Source of the DNA: Pedobacter jeongneungensis
GTDB taxonomy: Bacteria > Bacteroidota > Bacteroidia > Sphingobacteriales > Sphingobacteriaceae
Assembly: GCF_000633455.1 (NCBI RefSeq)
Contig: NZ_AYMG01000011.1
Coordinates: 1 to 64,000 of the forward strand
DNA: 64,000 nt
Reading direction: 5' to 3'
Numbering within the stretch: the first letter of the stretch is position 1; the number at the start of each line of letters is the position of its first letter. Below are positions 8,496 through 15,845 of this stretch, in pieces. The notes beneath the pieces are model-generated. The model made no database searches. It was not told where the DNA came from and saw nothing but the letters and a program-made list of their open reading frames with translations. The translations under genes were made by a program, and so were the position numbers.

Positions 8496-8882
8496 ATGAG
8501 CAAAAAATTAAATATGGAACCTATCGATCCGAAGGTTGCAAAGGCTATGGTTGCTGCCTACGCCAAAGACGGAATGACGTCTGAAGAATCTTATACTAAG
8601 GCTGTATGGTTTCCGGCAGATCAGATTTTAGAAATAGCAAAATCAATGAGTGAAGGCAAGTATGATGGGTTAAGAATTTATTTTGCACAATATTTGGAAG
8701 GGGCTATTGAAGGTGTTCCTAAATCATATGAAGGCCGAAATACCTTATTGTTAGTGCCAACTACACCAAGTGTGGGTTATGGCGGTGGAAGTAATGGAAA
8801 TGAAGACCATAAAGATGATTTGGGCAATATTGAGAACAGAGGTACTGCATGCCCAGACATGTGTGAAGGAACAAGCTTATAA
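8496..8882 (+). CDS. Conserved-looking unknown protein with C-terminal Cys motif
   Basis: A 128-residue soluble protein with no signal peptide. The middle contains AVWFPADQILEIAKSM, then GLRIYFAQYLEG, then a TLLLVPTTPS strand. The C-terminal third is glycine/asparagine/aspartate-rich and ends in a CPDMC motif. From memory, Bacteroidota genomes contain families with this pattern (FDxEQI, GLRIYF, LVPT and a terminal CPxxC) next to a membrane protein and signalling genes; no function is known to me. It is followed after three bases by the membrane protein gene, so the two are probably co-expressed. Confidence 0.75.
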   Translation: MSKKLNMEPIDPKVAKAMVAAYAKDGMTSEESYTKAVWFPADQILEIAKSMSEGKYDGLRIYFAQYLEGAIEGVPKSYEGRNTLLLVPTTPSVGYGGGSNGNEDHKDDLGNIENRGTACPDMCEGTSL

Positions 8883-8885
8883 AGA

Positions 8886-9533
8886 ATGAGGTACGTATCA
8901 CCCATAGTTATAGCGGAGATTACCTGTTTAATTACCGCAATTTTGCTGGTTTGGAAAGACAGGAATGTTTTTTGGAAGGTGATCACCTGCTACATTGCCA
9001 TTGCTTTGGGTACAGAACTTTATGCTATTTATCTTGCTTCGAAACATATACACAATTTATGGCTTTTCAATATTTTTTTAATATTCGAAAGCAGTACCAT
9101 TTTATATGGCCTTTATTGTTGTTTAAAACAATACACCACCCCGAAACCTATTTTTTTAATAGGCTCGGGTGTGGTTTACCTTACCTATTTTATTTTTCTC
9201 TTTACCCATCCTTTTACCGATCCAAATACGCTTACCATTAGCGTAATGTCTGTATTTTTCACCCTCTATTGCCTCTATTACTATTACCTCTTATTAAAGG
9301 ATGAAAATTTTATCAATATCAAAACCCATCCGGAATTTTGGTGGGTAACAGGTGTATTGTTTTATTACTTCGGAAGCACCATGTCAAATATATTTGATGG
9401 CCTGTTCAGTGTAAAAATTATCGGCGTTGCTACATTACGATATTGCATCTACGTATTGTTAAACCTTATTTTATATAGCCTTTGGGTATATTCCTTTATA
9501 TGCAGAATGAAACAACGAAAATTGCACTCTTAG
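8886..9533 (+). CDS. Multispanning membrane protein of unknown function
   Basis: A 215-residue protein with about seven hydrophobic segments spread over its whole length and short loops, ending in a basic tail (CRMKQRKLHS). No enzyme motif is visible. It starts three bases after the unknown protein gene, and its last 34 bases overlap the start of the kinase gene. This suggests translational coupling and a role as a membrane sensor or partner of the kinase. That role is inference. Confidence 0.8.
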   Translation: MRYVSPIVIAEITCLITAILLVWKDRNVFWKVITCYIAIALGTELYAIYLASKHIHNLWLFNIFLIFESSTILYGLYCCLKQYTTPKPIFLIGSGVVYLTYFIFLFTHPFTDPNTLTISVMSVFFTLYCLYYYYLLLKDENFINIKTHPEFWWVTGVLFYYFGSTMSNIFDGLFSVKIIGVATLRYCIYVLLNLILYSLWVYSFICRMKQRKLHS

Positions 9534-10291
9534 TTGCCGTTTCTACATTGGTATTCTTATTGATGCCCGTGTTTTTGATTTTATATATCAGGTCTTACAA
9601 CCGGCACAAAAAGAATCATTTTCTGGAAAAACAGAATATGCAACAGAGGTTCGACTCCGAAATCCTTCAAACACGTATAGAGGTGCAGGACCAAACCATG
9701 CAGAGCATTGCTACCGAACTACATGATAATGTTGGCCAGTTGCTTAGCCTAACCACCCTTACTCTAAACTCAGTAAACTTAAACGACGCTGAAAAAGCAA
9801 AAAGGAAAATCGAAAATTCGTTATCACTTGTTAATAAATCCATCAAAGAACTACGGGAGCTGGCCAAACTTTTACATGGCGAGCAATTGGTAGAAAATGG
9901 TATTGGCCATGCAATAGATCAGGAAATTAACTGGCTTGGTAAAGCCGGCACTTACGAATTAAAAACCAATAACCTGCTTACAGATTCACAACTTGTATCT
10001 CCTGATAAAGATTTGATTATCCTGCGTTTACTACAGGAGATTATCAATAACGTGATTAAACATGCCCAGGCTACTTACATACAGATTGATTCTTACCTGG
10101 AAGATGGTGCATTGCATTTGAAGGTTACAGAAAATGGCATAGGTTTTAACCCTGATGAAATTAATGCAAAAAAAGCAGGAATGGGACTTAATTCTATTTA
10201 TAAAAGAATTGAGATGATCAATGGAAAATTAGCATTAAATTCGGCCCCTGGCAAAGGTACGTCCATTGCAATTGAAATCCCCTACCCTTAA
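9500..10291 (+). CDS. HisKA_3-type sensor histidine kinase (NarX/DesK-like)
   Basis: The ATG at 9500 is preferred to an in-frame TTG at 9482. The 263-residue product has one N-terminal membrane helix (about 8-30), a short coiled coil, the HisKA_3 dimerisation helix with His75 in TELHDNVGQ, and an HATPase domain with the N-box LLQEIINNVIKHA. The expected DNGxG motif reads ENGIG, a conservative Asp to Glu change at a nucleotide-contact residue. There is no periplasmic sensor domain. The regulator gene follows after two bases. Confidence 0.9.
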   Translation: MQNETTKIALLVAVSTLVFLLMPVFLILYIRSYNRHKKNHFLEKQNMQQRFDSEILQTRIEVQDQTMQSIATELHDNVGQLLSLTTLTLNSVNLNDAEKAKRKIENSLSLVNKSIKELRELAKLLHGEQLVENGIGHAIDQEINWLGKAGTYELKTNNLLTDSQLVSPDKDLIILRLLQEIINNVIKHAQATYIQIDSYLEDGALHLKVTENGIGFNPDEINAKKAGMGLNSIYKRIEMINGKLALNSAPGKGTSIAIEIPYP

Positions 10292-10293
10292 TT

Positions 10294-10935
10294 ATGCAGA
10301 ATCAAAGTATCTCCATAGCAATTGTTGATGACCACACGCTTTTCCGTTCGGGATTGGCAAGTCTGTTAGAAGAATTTGATGAAATCAAAATCGCATTCGA
10401 AGCCGTTAATGGTGTTGATCTTCAAACAAAGATTACACGACACTCAGAAATTCAACTGGTATTAATGGACATCAATATGCCTGTTATGGATGGTTTTGCG
10501 GCTACCAATTGGGTTAAAACCAATTACCCAAATGTTCATGTGCTTGCATTGAGTATGCTCGAAGATGAAAAAGCAATTATTGGGATGCTCAAGGCTGGTG
10601 CAGGAGGTTATATGCTTAAAGAATCAACACCGTCTGATTTGTTAACCGCAATAAAAGTAATTGTAGATAAAGGCTTCTTTGTAAATGAACTGGTATCTGG
10701 CAGGCTCCTTGTAGCATTAAAAGACACAGATACTAAGCCCGTATTCTCTAACAGAGAGCTTACCTTTTTACAATATTGCAGTACCGAACTCACTTATAAA
10801 GAAATTGCAGACCTCATGAACGTGAGTCCGCGCACGGTTGACAACTATAGGGAATCTCTTTTTGCAAAGCTAAATATTAAGTCACGCACCGGATTAGTAG
10901 TATACGGTATCAAAAACAACCTCATAACCATATAA
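10294..10935 (+). CDS. NarL/FixJ-type response regulator
   Basis: A 213-residue regulator. The receiver domain has the acidic pair Asp12/Asp13, the phospho-acceptor Asp59 (VLMDINMP) and Lys109 (GYMLKES). The C-terminal LuxR-type HTH (about 148-205) includes TYKEIADLMNVSPRTVDNYR. It is paired with the kinase immediately upstream and ends the four-gene run that starts with the CPDMC protein. Its targets are not evident; the 300-base spacer upstream of that run is a natural candidate. Confidence 0.92.
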   Translation: MQNQSISIAIVDDHTLFRSGLASLLEEFDEIKIAFEAVNGVDLQTKITRHSEIQLVLMDINMPVMDGFAATNWVKTNYPNVHVLALSMLEDEKAIIGMLKAGAGGYMLKESTPSDLLTAIKVIVDKGFFVNELVSGRLLVALKDTDTKPVFSNRELTFLQYCSTELTYKEIADLMNVSPRTVDNYRESLFAKLNIKSRTGLVVYGIKNNLITI

Positions 10936-11074
10936 CATATCGAAGCCAAATAATCGATAACAATCTTATTTACAGATAGTAACACTACAACTACATTAAT
11001 CCATAATCCCAAAAAATTTACTTAAACCTGAAAAATTCAGCATTAAAAATTTGTGAAATAATTTTTAAATAAAA

Positions 11075-11106
11075 TTTGGATAACTAATATATTAGTTTTA
11101 ACTTTA
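11075..11106 (+). promoter_or_regulatory. blaI promoter with embedded palindromic operator
   Basis: TTTG at 11075-11078 and TAACTTTA at 11099-11106 are separated by 20 bases, matching the Bacteroidota promoter pattern with one mismatch. Between them lies the perfect 16-bp palindrome AACTAATATATTAGTT at 11082-11097. A dyad between the core elements is the expected place for a dimeric winged-helix repressor such as BlaI, encoded 47 bases downstream. Autoregulation is inferred. Confidence 0.65.
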
Positions 11107-11152
11107 GCTAAGGCAAATAAATTTGCTGTTATCCTTATTATTATTAACTATT

Positions 11153-11530
11153 ATGGAAATTAAAGATTTAACCAAGGCTGAAGAACAGATTATGCAGGTT
11201 TTATGGCAATTGGAAAAAGCATTCGTCAAAGAAGTAATTGATGAGCTTCCACTCCCTAAACCTGCCTACAACACCGTATCAACCATTATCAGAATTCTGG
11301 AAACAAAAGGCTTTATCGGTCATGAGGCCTTTGGTAAAGCACACCAATATCATCCCTTAGTAAGCAGGGAAGAATATAAGCGCCATGCAACAGAAAAACT
11401 TTTGGGCAATTACTTCGAGAATTCGGTAGAGAGCATGTTTTCGTTCTTTGTTAAAGAAGAAAAGCTGGATTTAAGCGATGTTGATGAAATTTTAAAAATG
11501 ATCAATAAAATTAAACATAAGCCAAAATGA
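11153..11530 (+). CDS. BlaI/MecI-family transcriptional repressor
   Basis: The ATG at 11153 is preferred over an in-frame TTG at 11123 because MEIKDLTKAEEQIMQVLW is the canonical BlaI N-terminus. The 125-residue protein has a winged-helix DNA-binding domain (KPAYNTVSTIIRILETKGFI) and a C-terminal dimerisation region. In the classic system BlaR1 signalling leads to cleavage of BlaI. Its stop overlaps the start of the M56 protein gene by four bases (ATGA), so the pair is coupled. No beta-lactamase gene is nearby, so the regulon is probably envelope or TonB-related. Confidence 0.92.
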   Translation: MEIKDLTKAEEQIMQVLWQLEKAFVKEVIDELPLPKPAYNTVSTIIRILETKGFIGHEAFGKAHQYHPLVSREEYKRHATEKLLGNYFENSVESMFSFFVKEEKLDLSDVDEILKMINKIKHKPK

Positions 11531-13521
11531 GTTTTGCCCACTACTTATTACAGGTACACTTATACTTAATTGTTTTTTACGGCTTCTACAAGCTACTGCT
11601 AGATAAGGAAACCTATTTTACACTCAACCGCATTTATCTCATATCTTCGGGAGTTTTGTCGCTATGTATACCATTTATCCGCTTAGAGTGGTTAACGGAA
11701 CAAAAAGCAGCACAACAGGTGTACACATCGGTTAACTGGGATGCCGTATTAGCACAGGCCACAATAGTAACAGAACGCAATTCCGGTTTTAACTGGGCCA
11801 GCGCATTTGTATATGTTTATTGTGCCGGTATTTTGTTTTTCCTGGGTAGGTTAGTGTTTAACCTTTTAATGGTTAAAAAACTCATTTCATCAAACAAGGC
11901 GGGCTCAGCCTTTGCTTTTTTTGGCAAGAAAATAATTGATCGTGAATTACCACAAATGGATGTGATCGACATCCATGAAGAAGCGCACATTAAACAGTGG
12001 CATACTGTTGATGTGCTCTTCTTTGAAATTATAGGTATTATAACCTGGTTAAATCCAGTGATTTACCTGTATAAAAAAACAATCAAAAACATTCATGAAT
12101 TTTTAGCCGACGAACTGGCGGCTGAATTTCAAGGTGATAAGGCAGAATATGCCATGTTGTTATTGAGTAAATCATTTGGTATTTCACCAAATAGTTTAAC
12201 CAACGGCTTTCTTGAAAAGTCGCTGATTAAAAAAAGAATTTTCATGCTTCATAAAGAGCGGTCAAAAAAGACTGCTATTATGAAGTATGGAATTTTTATC
12301 CCTCTTTTTGCCGTACTGATTGTGTTTTCATCTGCAACAGTACGTAAAAATGAAAAATTAATGTCCATTTCCGATCAAATCCCTTTAGATAAACCGATCG
12401 AAATGGTACAGGCAATTGTTACAACCGAATCTAGCGAAGATGTTTCAACGCCCAGGGTTTCAGTTGATGGCAAAGCAGATGCAAACTGGAAAGGGTTTTA
12501 TCAGTTTTTATCAAAAACGATTAAATACCCAACTGCGGCCAACAACGATGAAGTACAAGGGAACACTCAGATAAAATTTAATTTGAAGGGCGGTAAAATA
12601 ACCGATATTGCCTCAAACGCAGTACTTGGCTCAGGGTGTGAAGAAGAAGTAAAAAAAGCCATTTTAGCTTACAAGGGCTTTAAAAATACAACAGATGGTA
12701 AATATGCCCTAACGGTTAGCTTTAGCTTACCTGAATCTTCTCAAAAATTTAAAAACAGATTTGTGCCTGCATCTTCAGGCTATGTAAACCTGAATAGGAT
12801 CAATATCGTTTCTTACAGCAATAAACCCACTGAAACAGCAAACAGCACAAATACGCAGCAGGATGAATCAGATAAAAAGGTCTATGATTTTGTTTCCATT
12901 GATAAACAACCAGAATTTCCCGGAGGTATTGCTAAATTTTATAAATACTTAGGTGGCAGTATTAAGTATCCAAAAATGGCGCAGGATAATAATGTTCAGG
13001 GTAAAGTGTTTTTAAGTTTTATAGTCGAAAAAGATGGATCATTAACCGACATACAGATTACACGTGGTTTAGGCAGCGGAACAGACGAAGAGGCAATCAG
13101 GGTTTTAAAAGAATCGCCAAAATGGAATCCTGGAAGTTCGAACGGCATGGCTGTAAGAGTGAAGTACAATATCAATGTAAACTTCACACTGAATGATGAG
13201 CCGGCCAAGCCACTTAAATTAAGCAATGTACCTGCAAACCGGGTAATCTTTAAAGAAGGCGCAAACTTAGATGCACTGATCATTTTAGATGGTGTTAAAT
13301 TACCAGATAACAGTCAATTGAGCACGATAAATGCAAATAATATAGAATCTATTTCCGTTTTAAAAGATCAAACTGCGGTGAATCTTTATGGCTCAAGAGC
13401 TAAGAATGGCGCTATTATTATTACGAGCAAAAATAAAAACAGTGTTTTCCGGAATCTTGAAGCAAAAGATTTGGCTATTGACAAAAACACTAATTTCTTA
13501 GATTTTAAAAGAAAATTCTAA
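11527..13521 (+). CDS. BlaR1-like M56 metallopeptidase fused to TonB and plug modules
   Basis: A 664-residue protein. The N-terminal part has several membrane helices and an M56 zinc-protease site, HEEAH at 150-154 with a downstream ADEL. A further helix lies at about 254-271. A first, weaker TonB-like module follows (about 320-390), then a clear TonB C-terminal domain (about 445-535, PEFPGGIAKFYKYL to YNINVNF). The last about 100 residues resemble the plug domain of TonB-dependent receptors (IILDGVKLPD, IESISVLKDQTA, NGAIIITSK). No penicillin-binding sensor domain is present. It probably couples envelope sensing to BlaI. Confidence 0.88.
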   Translation: MSFAHYLLQVHLYLIVFYGFYKLLLDKETYFTLNRIYLISSGVLSLCIPFIRLEWLTEQKAAQQVYTSVNWDAVLAQATIVTERNSGFNWASAFVYVYCAGILFFLGRLVFNLLMVKKLISSNKAGSAFAFFGKKIIDRELPQMDVIDIHEEAHIKQWHTVDVLFFEIIGIITWLNPVIYLYKKTIKNIHEFLADELAAEFQGDKAEYAMLLLSKSFGISPNSLTNGFLEKSLIKKRIFMLHKERSKKTAIMKYGIFIPLFAVLIVFSSATVRKNEKLMSISDQIPLDKPIEMVQAIVTTESSEDVSTPRVSVDGKADANWKGFYQFLSKTIKYPTAANNDEVQGNTQIKFNLKGGKITDIASNAVLGSGCEEEVKKAILAYKGFKNTTDGKYALTVSFSLPESSQKFKNRFVPASSGYVNLNRINIVSYSNKPTETANSTNTQQDESDKKVYDFVSIDKQPEFPGGIAKFYKYLGGSIKYPKMAQDNNVQGKVFLSFIVEKDGSLTDIQITRGLGSGTDEEAIRVLKESPKWNPGSSNGMAVRVKYNINVNFTLNDEPAKPLKLSNVPANRVIFKEGANLDALIILDGVKLPDNSQLSTINANNIESISVLKDQTAVNLYGSRAKNGAIIITSKNKNSVFRNLEAKDLAIDKNTNFLDFKRKF

Positions 13522-13526
13522 CCGAT

Positions 13527-14168
13527 ATGAGAACTTTATTCACCTTTACCCTAATCATAGGCATTAGTTTAGCAGGTTTTGCACAAAAAGCCGATAGCAC
13601 AAAAACCCCTAGAATTACGCTTCGAGGTGTATCAACTTCAGGTACCGAGCCTCTAATTGTGATTGATGGTAACAAACAATATGTTAGAGGCGCATCATTA
13701 CTATCTGAAATGGAGAGTAATATCGAATCGATAACCGTTTTAAAGGATAGCTCAGCTGTAGCTAAATATGGATCAGATGGTTTTGCAGGTGTAATTGAAG
13801 TGAAAACAAAAACCAAGCAAGTTTGGAACTACGACTTTAAAGCCACTCCAAAACAAATTGGTGATGTGCCATTAAAAGGCAAAGTAACCGGATTTAGCGT
13901 TCGTCCGCAAAGTTCTACAGCGAAAGATGGCGATTCTAATTTCTCTGTTACTAAAAACGGAATTAAATTAAAAAACGGAAAAGCTGCACCATTATATATC
14001 ATTGATGGCAAGGAAGCTTCGGGAACCGAAACCCTCGATAAGGAAAGTATCGAAAGTGTCGAAATTATTAAAGATGCGTCCGGCACCTCCGGATATGGAG
14101 AAAAGGCTAAAAATGGCGTAATTATTATCACGACCAAAAAAGCTAAAACCAACCCCAAGAAAAACTAA
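13527..14168 (+). CDS. Secreted protein made of two TonB-receptor plug-like modules
   Basis: A 213-residue protein with a signal peptide ending near residue 19 (LAGFAQ). It contains two plug-like modules: PLIVIDGNKQYVRG to YGSDGFAGVIEVKTK, and APLYIIDGKEASG to YGEKAKNGVIIITTK. Both resemble the last 100 residues of the upstream BlaR1-TonB protein. There is no beta-barrel, so it cannot be a complete receptor. It starts five bases after the upstream stop. It may be a periplasmic partner for TonB modules or an adaptor; function unknown. Confidence 0.75.
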   Translation: MRTLFTFTLIIGISLAGFAQKADSTKTPRITLRGVSTSGTEPLIVIDGNKQYVRGASLLSEMESNIESITVLKDSSAVAKYGSDGFAGVIEVKTKTKQVWNYDFKATPKQIGDVPLKGKVTGFSVRPQSSTAKDGDSNFSVTKNGIKLKNGKAAPLYIIDGKEASGTETLDKESIESVEIIKDASGTSGYGEKAKNGVIIITTKKAKTNPKKN

Positions 14169-14194
14169 CTAATCAGTTCACTTAATAAAAAACA

Positions 14195-14593
14195 ATGAGA
14201 AAGCTAATGTTTTTAGCCCTAACGGGCATTGCCATGTTCTTTAATTCTGCTAAAGCGCAGGATACTCAGGACAAAATTTATGATTTTACTTCACTAGAAA
14301 AGGCTCCAGAATATCCGGGCGGCATTTCAAAGTTTTATGCGTACTTAGGCCGTGAAATTAAATACCCGGCGGTAGCTAAGAAAGATAAAACCCAGGGCAA
14401 AGTATTTGCTTCTTTCGTGGTAGAGAAAAACGGAACCTTAACTGATGTACAAATTACCAGGGGCTTATCCAAAGAAACAGATGATGAAGCTTTAAGGGTA
14501 TTAAGCAAATCGCCAAGATGGAACCCTGGCTTAATTGATGGCAGGCCAGTGCGCGTAAAGTATAACATCAATGTTAACTTTAAGATGGACTAA
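14195..14593 (+). CDS. Periplasmic TonB C-terminal-domain protein
   Basis: A 132-residue protein with a signal peptide (to about residue 21) and a single TonB C-terminal domain from APEYPGGISKFYAYL to YNINVNF. It lacks the N-terminal anchor and proline-rich spacer of a true TonB. Its domain is strikingly similar to the one inside the BlaR1 fusion upstream, sharing GKVF-SF-VEK-G-LTD-QITRGL and RVKYNINVNF, which points to recent duplication. It is the last gene of the blaI run and is followed by a terminator. Confidence 0.85.
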   Translation: MRKLMFLALTGIAMFFNSAKAQDTQDKIYDFTSLEKAPEYPGGISKFYAYLGREIKYPAVAKKDKTQGKVFASFVVEKNGTLTDVQITRGLSKETDDEALRVLSKSPRWNPGLIDGRPVRVKYNINVNFKMD

Positions 14594-14623
14594 ATTCTAT
14601 TCTATCCATCCGCTTAAAACCAC

Positions 14624-14655
14624 AAAACCCCAGCAAAAGTTGCCGGGGTTTTATG
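14624..14655 (+). terminator. Intrinsic terminator of the blaI run
   Basis: The arms AAAACCCC (14624-14631) and GGGGTTTT (14645-14652) flank a 13-base loop and end in a short T-rich tail, 30 bases after the TonB-domain gene. Confidence 0.8.
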
Positions 14656-14927
14656 TTTTCTCTCCTGTCTCGGAAGACTAAATTTAGAAAAATTTTAATG
14701 TATATGCAAATATTACAGAATAAAATTTCTATTTAGGCAAAATTTTAATATGCTAACATAAGATTATTGCAACTTTCGCAAACTTTTATTTCGCTACACT
14801 TAATCTTGTAATACTTTCAATTGAAAGCATTACTGTTTCGTATGTTTTCAAAGCCCGTATTTCCTGTTAAAAACCTGATTACGAAGTCAAAAGCACAGCG
14901 TAAAAATTAGCAAAAAGTTAACGGGAT
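14656..14927. other. Noncoding A+T-rich spacer
   Basis: Convergent spacer between the blaI run and sdhB with no supported gene. The only structure seen is a perfect 14-bp palindrome CTTTCAATTGAAAG at 14814-14827, of unknown meaning. Confidence 0.5.
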
Positions 14928-14956
14928 AAAAAAGCCCCAAACCAGGTTTGAGGCTC
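14928..14956 (-). terminator. Intrinsic terminator of the sdh operon
   Basis: On the minus strand the arms AGCCTCAAAC and GTTTGGGGCT form a stem with one G-T pair and a short loop, followed by a run of six Ts. It lies about 37 bases after the sdhB stop. Confidence 0.85.
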
Positions 14957-14992
14957 AAGAATTCCGATAAATCGGAACGCACAGTATATTTT

Positions 14993-15763
14993 TTAAACCG
15001 TTTCTTCTGAAACGAATTTTGCAGAAGCAAAATCACGGTTCATGCGGGCAATGTTTTCTAAAGAAATCCCTTTAGGGCATTCTGCTTCGCAGGCACCTGT
15101 GTTGGTACAGTTACCAAAACCTTCAGCATCCATTTGCGCTACCATGCTCTGTACGCGACGATAACGCTCTGGCTGACCTTGCGGCAACAATGCCAGTTGA
15201 GAGATCTTAGCGGATACGAAAAGCATCGCCGAAGCATTTTTACAGGTTGCTACGCAAGCACCGCAACCGATACAGGCCGCAGCTTCAAAGGCAGCATCTG
15301 CCTGCATTTTAGGAATTGGCAAGTTATTTGCATCCTGGGCGTTACCTGTGTTTACCGAAATAAAACCTCCGGCGGCAATCACCCTGTCAAATGCAGAACG
15401 ATCAACCGTTAAATCTTTCACAACCGGAAATGCAGCTGCTCTCCAGGGCTCAACCACAATAGTATCGCCATCTTTGAAAGAACGCATGTGCAACTGGCAG
15501 GTTGTAACCAAATCTTTTGGTCCGTGAGGGCGCCCGTTGATAAACATCGAACACATTCCACAGATACCCTCGCGGCAATCGTGATCGAATACAACAGGCT
15601 CTTCACCTTTATTAATTAATTGTTCGTTTAATACATCGAACATCTCTAAGAAAGACATATCCGGTGAAATATCGGCCAATTTATAATCTACCAAAGCACC
15701 TTTGGTTTTGTTATTTTTTTGACGCCAAACTTTTAGCGTTAAGTTCATATTTCCTGTACTCAT
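14993..15763 (-). CDS. sdhB: Succinate dehydrogenase/fumarate reductase iron-sulfur subunit
   Basis: A 256-residue subunit carrying electrons from the flavoprotein to the membrane quinone site. The 2Fe-2S ligands are Cys63, Cys68, Cys71 and Cys89 ([10 protein letters not shown]). The two C-terminal clusters are supplied by [11 protein letters not shown] (Cys164, 167, 170, 174) and the later [12 protein letters not shown] block (Cys219, 225, 229). The arrangement matches the Bacteroidota type. It is the last gene of sdhCAB and is separated from sdhA by an unusual 82-base heptad-repeat spacer. Confidence 0.96.
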   Translation of the reverse strand: MSTGNMNLTLKVWRQKNNKTKGALVDYKLADISPDMSFLEMFDVLNEQLINKGEEPVVFDHDCREGICGMCSMFINGRPHGPKDLVTTCQLHMRSFKDGDTIVVEPWRAAAFPVVKDLTVDRSAFDRVIAAGGFISVNTGNAQDANNLPIPKMQADAAFEAAACIGCGACVATCKNASAMLFVSAKISQLALLPQGQPERYRRVQSMVAQMDAEGFGNCTNTGACEAECPKGISLENIARMNRDFASAKFVSEETV

Positions 15764-15845
15764 TGTATCTCAGATTTGAGATTTGAGACATTAGATATGA
15801 GAACTGAGAATTTTCATCTCATGTCTCACATCTCACATCTCTTAT
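15764..15845. repeat. Heptad-repeat spacer between sdhA and sdhB
   Basis: The whole spacer parses into eleven in-phase 7-mers plus five bases. Units such as CAGATTT, GAGATTT, GAGACAT, TAGATAT, GAGAACT and GAGAATT fill the left half, and TTCATCT, CATGTCT, CACATCT and CACATCT fill the right half. The right half is roughly the reverse complement of the left, so the transcript could fold into a long irregular hairpin between two operon genes. Confidence 0.8.

Noticed and set aside
11153..14593. Beta-lactam resistance locus.
   Set aside because: BlaI and an M56 protein are present, but there is no beta-lactamase, no penicillin-binding sensor domain and no PBP gene nearby.
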